Below are positions 6,169 to 8,404 of a DNA stretch of 8,404 nucleotides, piece by piece; position 1 is the first letter of the stretch; each line of letters starts with the position of its first letter. The notes under the pieces are model-generated. The model saw only the letters and a program-made list of their open reading frames with translations. It had not been told where the DNA came from and ran no database searches. The translations under genes were made by a program, and so were the position numbers. This DNA comes from Rhodospirillales bacterium (lineage in GTDB: Bacteria > Pseudomonadota > Alphaproteobacteria > Acetobacterales > Acetobacteraceae): assembly GCA_028870815.1 (NCBI GenBank), contig JAGWOU010000059.1, positions 1 to 8,404 on the forward strand, given 5' to 3'.

Positions 6169-7044
6169 TCAGGCGCTTAGCGCCTTTAGCATGGTGCTGC
6201 CCAGCGAGGCTGGGCTGTCCGCCACAAAGATACCCGCTTCCTTCATGGCAGCAATCTTCGCCTGGGCGGTGTCCTTGCCGCCGGAGATCACGGCGCCGGC
6301 ATGGCCCATGCGGCGGCCCGGAGGTGCGGTGGCACCGGCGATGAAGCCCACAACCGGCTTCTTAATCTTGTGGCGGGCGAGGAACTCCGCGCCGTCGATC
6401 TCGGAAGGTCCGCCGATCTCGCCGATCATGATGATCGCCTGGGTTTCGTCGTCATGCAGGAACAGATCCAGCACCTCGATGAAATCCGTGCCCTTCACCG
6501 GGTCGCCGCCAATGCCCACGCAGGTAGACTGGCCAAGCCCGGCGGCGGTGGTCTGCGCCACGGCCTCATAAGTAAGGGTGCCGGAGCGGGAGACGATGCC
6601 GATGGAGCCGCGCTTGTGGATGTGGCCCGGCATGATGCCGATCTTGCACTCATCCGGGGTGATCACGCCAGGGCAGTTCGGGCCCACCAGGCGGGACTTG
6701 GAACCGGAGAGGGCGCGCTTGACCTTCACCATATCCCGCACCGGAATGCCCTCGGTGATGCAGACGATCAGCTCCATACCGGCATCGATGGCTTCCAGAA
6801 TGGAGTCGGCCGCGAACGGCGGCGGCACATAGATGGCCGAGGCGTTGGCGCCGGTCTTGGCCACGGCCTCACCCACGGTGTTGAACACCGGCAGGTCCAG
6901 ATGCGTGGTGCCGCCCTTGCCGGGCGTGACACCGCCGACGACCTTGGTGCCGTAGGCCAGCGCCTGCTCTGAGTGGAATGTACCCTGGGCACCGGTGAAG
7001 CCCTGGGTGATGACCTTGGTGTTTTTATTGACGAGAACGGCCAT
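6169..7044 (-). CDS. sucD: Succinyl-CoA synthetase (succinate-CoA ligase), alpha subunit
   Basis: This alpha subunit binds CoA and carries the phosphohistidine intermediate in the conversion of succinyl-CoA to succinate with formation of ATP or GTP. Its 291 residues are the usual length. Visible landmarks: the N-terminal CoA-binding Rossmann domain beginning VNKNTKVITQGFTGAQGTFH (5-24), with GGVTPGKGG at 37-45 and IYVPPPFAA at 71-79; GPNCPGVITP at 121-130; SRSGTLTYE at 152-160; GIGGDPVKGTDF at 177-188; and GHAGAVISGG at 247-256, where His248 is the expected phosphohistidine. The start ATG (7042-7044) shares one base with the sucC stop (TAATG on the minus strand). Its Shine-Dalgarno AGGAAG (plus-strand 7052-7057) lies inside the last codons of sucC, 7 bases from the start. 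This points to coupled translation and 1:1 subunit output. A strong terminator follows. Confidence 0.98.
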   Translation of the reverse strand: MAVLVNKNTKVITQGFTGAQGTFHSEQALAYGTKVVGGVTPGKGGTTHLDLPVFNTVGEAVAKTGANASAIYVPPPFAADSILEAIDAGMELIVCITEGIPVRDMVKVKRALSGSKSRLVGPNCPGVITPDECKIGIMPGHIHKRGSIGIVSRSGTLTYEAVAQTTAAGLGQSTCVGIGGDPVKGTDFIEVLDLFLHDDETQAIIMIGEIGGPSEIDGAEFLARHKIKKPVVGFIAGATAPPGRRMGHAGAVISGGKDTAQAKIAAMKEAGIFVADSPASLGSTMLKALSA

Positions 7045-8240
7045 TACGCGGCTTCCTTCACGGCTTTGACGATTTTTTCGGCCGCATCGGCCAGGTTGTC
7101 GGCGGGGATGATGGGCAGGCCGGACTTGGCCATGATGTCCTTGCCGAGCTGCACATTGGTGCCTTCAAGGCGCACCACCAGCGGCACGGAGAGCGAAACC
7201 TCGCGCGCCGCCGCGATCACGCCTTCCGCGATCACGTCGCAGCGCATGATGCCGCCGAAGATGTTGACCAGAATGCCTTCCACGTTCGGATCGGAGAGGA
7301 TGATCTTGAAGGCCGCGGTCACGCGCTCCTTGGTGGCGCCGCCGCCAACATCCAGGAAGTTCGCGGGCTCGGCGCCGTAGAGCTTGATGATGTCCATGGT
7401 CGCCATGGCAAGGCCGGCGCCGTTGACCATGCAGCCGATGGAACCATCCAGCGCCACGTAGGAGAGCGAGTATTTGTTGGCTTCCAGCTCCTTCGGGTCT
7501 TCCTCACCCTCGTCGCGCAGCTGCTCGATCTGCGGATGGCGATAGAGGGAGTTGTCGTCGAAGGTCACTTTGGCGTCGAGCGCGTAGATCTCGCCGGAGC
7601 CGGTCACGACCAGCGGGTTGATCTCGATGATCGCGATGTCCAGCGCCACGAAGGCGTTGTACATGGCGGTGACGAATTTGGTGAAGGTGCCAACCTGCTT
7701 GCCTTCAAGGCCCAGGCCAAAGGCCAGCTTGCGGGCGTGGAAGCCGGAAATGCCGGAGGCCGGGTCAACTGGGGCGCGAAGAATCTTCTCCGGGTGCTTC
7801 TCGGCGACTTCCTCAATCTCCATGCCGCCTTCGGTGGAGGCCATGATCACGATCTCGGACACCGAACGGTCGATCAGCAGGGAGAGATACAGCTCGCGCT
7901 TGATGTCGCAGCCCGACTCCACATAAACGCGGCGGACCAGGCGGCCGGCCGGGCCGGTCTGCTTGGTGATCAGGGTCTGGCCGATCATCGCGGCGGCGGC
8001 GTCACGCACCTCGTCCAGCGACTTGGCCAGGCGCACGCCGCCTTTGCCGTTCGGGTCATCCTTGAACTTGCCGGCGCCACGGCCACCAGCATGGATCTGG
8101 GATTTCACCACGTAGATGGGGCCGGGAAGCTTCTTGGCGGCATCCACCGCTTCTTCGGGCGTCCAGGCGACATAGCCGTCCAAAACCGCGACGCCGAAGG
8201 ACTTCAGCAATTCCTTGCCCTGGTATTCATGTATGTTCAT
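7044..8240 (-). CDS. sucC: Succinyl-CoA synthetase (succinate-CoA ligase), beta subunit
   Basis: This ATP-grasp beta subunit binds the nucleotide and, with SucD, performs substrate-level phosphorylation in the TCA cycle. Its 398 residues fit the bacterial family. Visible landmarks: N-terminus MNIHEYQGKELLKSFGV; nucleotide-binding VVKSQIHAGGRGAGKFK at 44-60 (Lys46); EINPLVV at 206-212 and LDAKVTFDDN at 221-230, giving the Mg ligands Asn208 and Asp222; and in the C-terminal ligase domain MVNGAGLAMATMD at 271-283, NFLDVGGGA at 294-302, VNIFGGIMRCD at 325-335 and RLEGTNVQLG at 357-366. ATP or GTP preference cannot be decided by eye; annotation usually reads ADP-forming. The start ATG (8238-8240) is fixed by the conserved MNIHEYQ, though the upstream Shine-Dalgarno is only AGG, 10 bases away (8253-8251). 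It is the first gene of the sucCD pair. In many alphaproteobacteria mdh lies upstream, just outside this window. Confidence 0.98.
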   Translation of the reverse strand: MNIHEYQGKELLKSFGVAVLDGYVAWTPEEAVDAAKKLPGPIYVVKSQIHAGGRGAGKFKDDPNGKGGVRLAKSLDEVRDAAAAMIGQTLITKQTGPAGRLVRRVYVESGCDIKRELYLSLLIDRSVSEIVIMASTEGGMEIEEVAEKHPEKILRAPVDPASGISGFHARKLAFGLGLEGKQVGTFTKFVTAMYNAFVALDIAIIEINPLVVTGSGEIYALDAKVTFDDNSLYRHPQIEQLRDEGEEDPKELEANKYSLSYVALDGSIGCMVNGAGLAMATMDIIKLYGAEPANFLDVGGGATKERVTAAFKIILSDPNVEGILVNIFGGIMRCDVIAEGVIAAAREVSLSVPLVVRLEGTNVQLGKDIMAKSGLPIIPADNLADAAEKIVKAVKEAA

Positions 8241-8404
8241 ATGGAGTTAGCCTGCCTGATCTTTAAGGTTACAAAGGGGGCGTTGCGGGGCGTGCTACTC
8301 TCATTCCCTTGGCCCGGCAAGCAGCATCGTGCACCTTGAGCAATAAAACGGCGAAAAACCGCTCCAGCGCGCATTTTTGCGCCGCACAAAATGGACATTT
8401 AGCC
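8241..8404 (-). promoter_or_regulatory. sucC upstream region and leader
   Basis: These 164 bases before sucC hold no gene I can support. A small inverted repeat, GCGCA and TGCGC around a 4-base loop (8369-8382), could be part of the end of an upstream gene but has no directly adjacent T-run on the minus strand. A possible but weak promoter on the minus strand is TTGCCG (8320-8315), 17 bases, then TAGCAC (8297-8292). One minus-strand frame stays open from the edge to a TAA at 8269-8271 (about 44 codons), but I recognise nothing in it and it may be chance. Confidence 0.3.

Noticed and set aside
4980..6344. A 454-codon plus-strand frame through the start of sucA, the intergenic gap and the end of sucD
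   Set aside because: It runs straight through the sucA leader and the sucD terminator hairpin and into another gene's complement. No domain is recognisable; it is a chance open frame.
7536..8339. A 267-codon plus-strand frame opposite sucC
   Set aside because: It is the complement of conserved sucC codons, with no ribosome binding site or motif of its own.
8369..8382. Small hairpin GCGCA/TGCGC as a terminator of an upstream gene
   Set aside because: The stem is only 5 bp and no T-run follows directly on the minus strand; the nearest T-run is about 10 bases further on.
8269..8404. Open minus-strand frame at the right edge with a CPFC-like start, possible end of an upstream gene
   Set aside because: Only about 44 codons are visible, no homology to the expected mdh C-terminus is apparent, and other frames are also open for part of the stretch. 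Sequence beyond the edge is needed.
1..8404. Defence system, mobile element, CRISPR or prophage
   Set aside because: All six coding sequences are housekeeping or envelope enzymes. There are no transposase or integrase genes, spaced repeats, or local shifts in composition that would suggest an insertion.

Overview
This window looks like ordinary chromosomal DNA from a GC-rich alphaproteobacterium. The evidence is the TCA gene order sucC-sucD-sucA-sucB, Ala/Pro-rich linkers in the E2 protein, and a linked LpxH-like phosphoesterase and GT4 glycosyltransferase pair. Rhodospirillales/Acetobacteraceae is a possible family-level guess, but I cannot prove it from sequence alone. There is no mobile element, CRISPR array, tRNA or rRNA, and no sign of recent transfer.

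Layout: (1) Positions 1-1813, plus strand: the 3' part of a metallophosphoesterase of the LpxH-like family, overlapping or abutting a GT4 glycosyltransferase of the MgtA/SqdX type. Together they are probably an envelope (glyco)lipid unit. (2) Positions 1814-1835: a hairpin that serves as a bidirectional terminator between convergent transcription units. (3) Positions 1842-5954, minus strand: sucA then sucB, the E1 and E2 subunits of 2-oxoglutarate dehydrogenase. (4) Positions 5955-6168: an intergenic stretch holding the strong sucD terminator, the presumed sucA promoter region and an inverted repeat directly before the sucA ribosome binding site. (5) Positions 6169-8240, minus strand: sucC and sucD, both subunits of succinyl-CoA synthetase, with stop and start overlapping by one base. 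(6) Positions 8241-8404: the sucC leader and upstream region, with no convincing gene.

The four suc genes perform consecutive TCA steps: SucA/SucB (with an E3 encoded elsewhere) turn 2-oxoglutarate into succinyl-CoA, and SucCD turns that into succinate with nucleotide triphosphate formation. The order on the transcript is sucCD first, then a terminator, then sucAB. The lpd (E3) gene that often follows sucB in this class is absent here.

I did not find an undescribed system. The points most worth checking are the sucA leader hairpin, the non-canonical start of the glycosyltransferase, the substrate of the LpxH-like enzyme (GNHD where LpxH has GNRD), and the terminator that splits the suc cluster.
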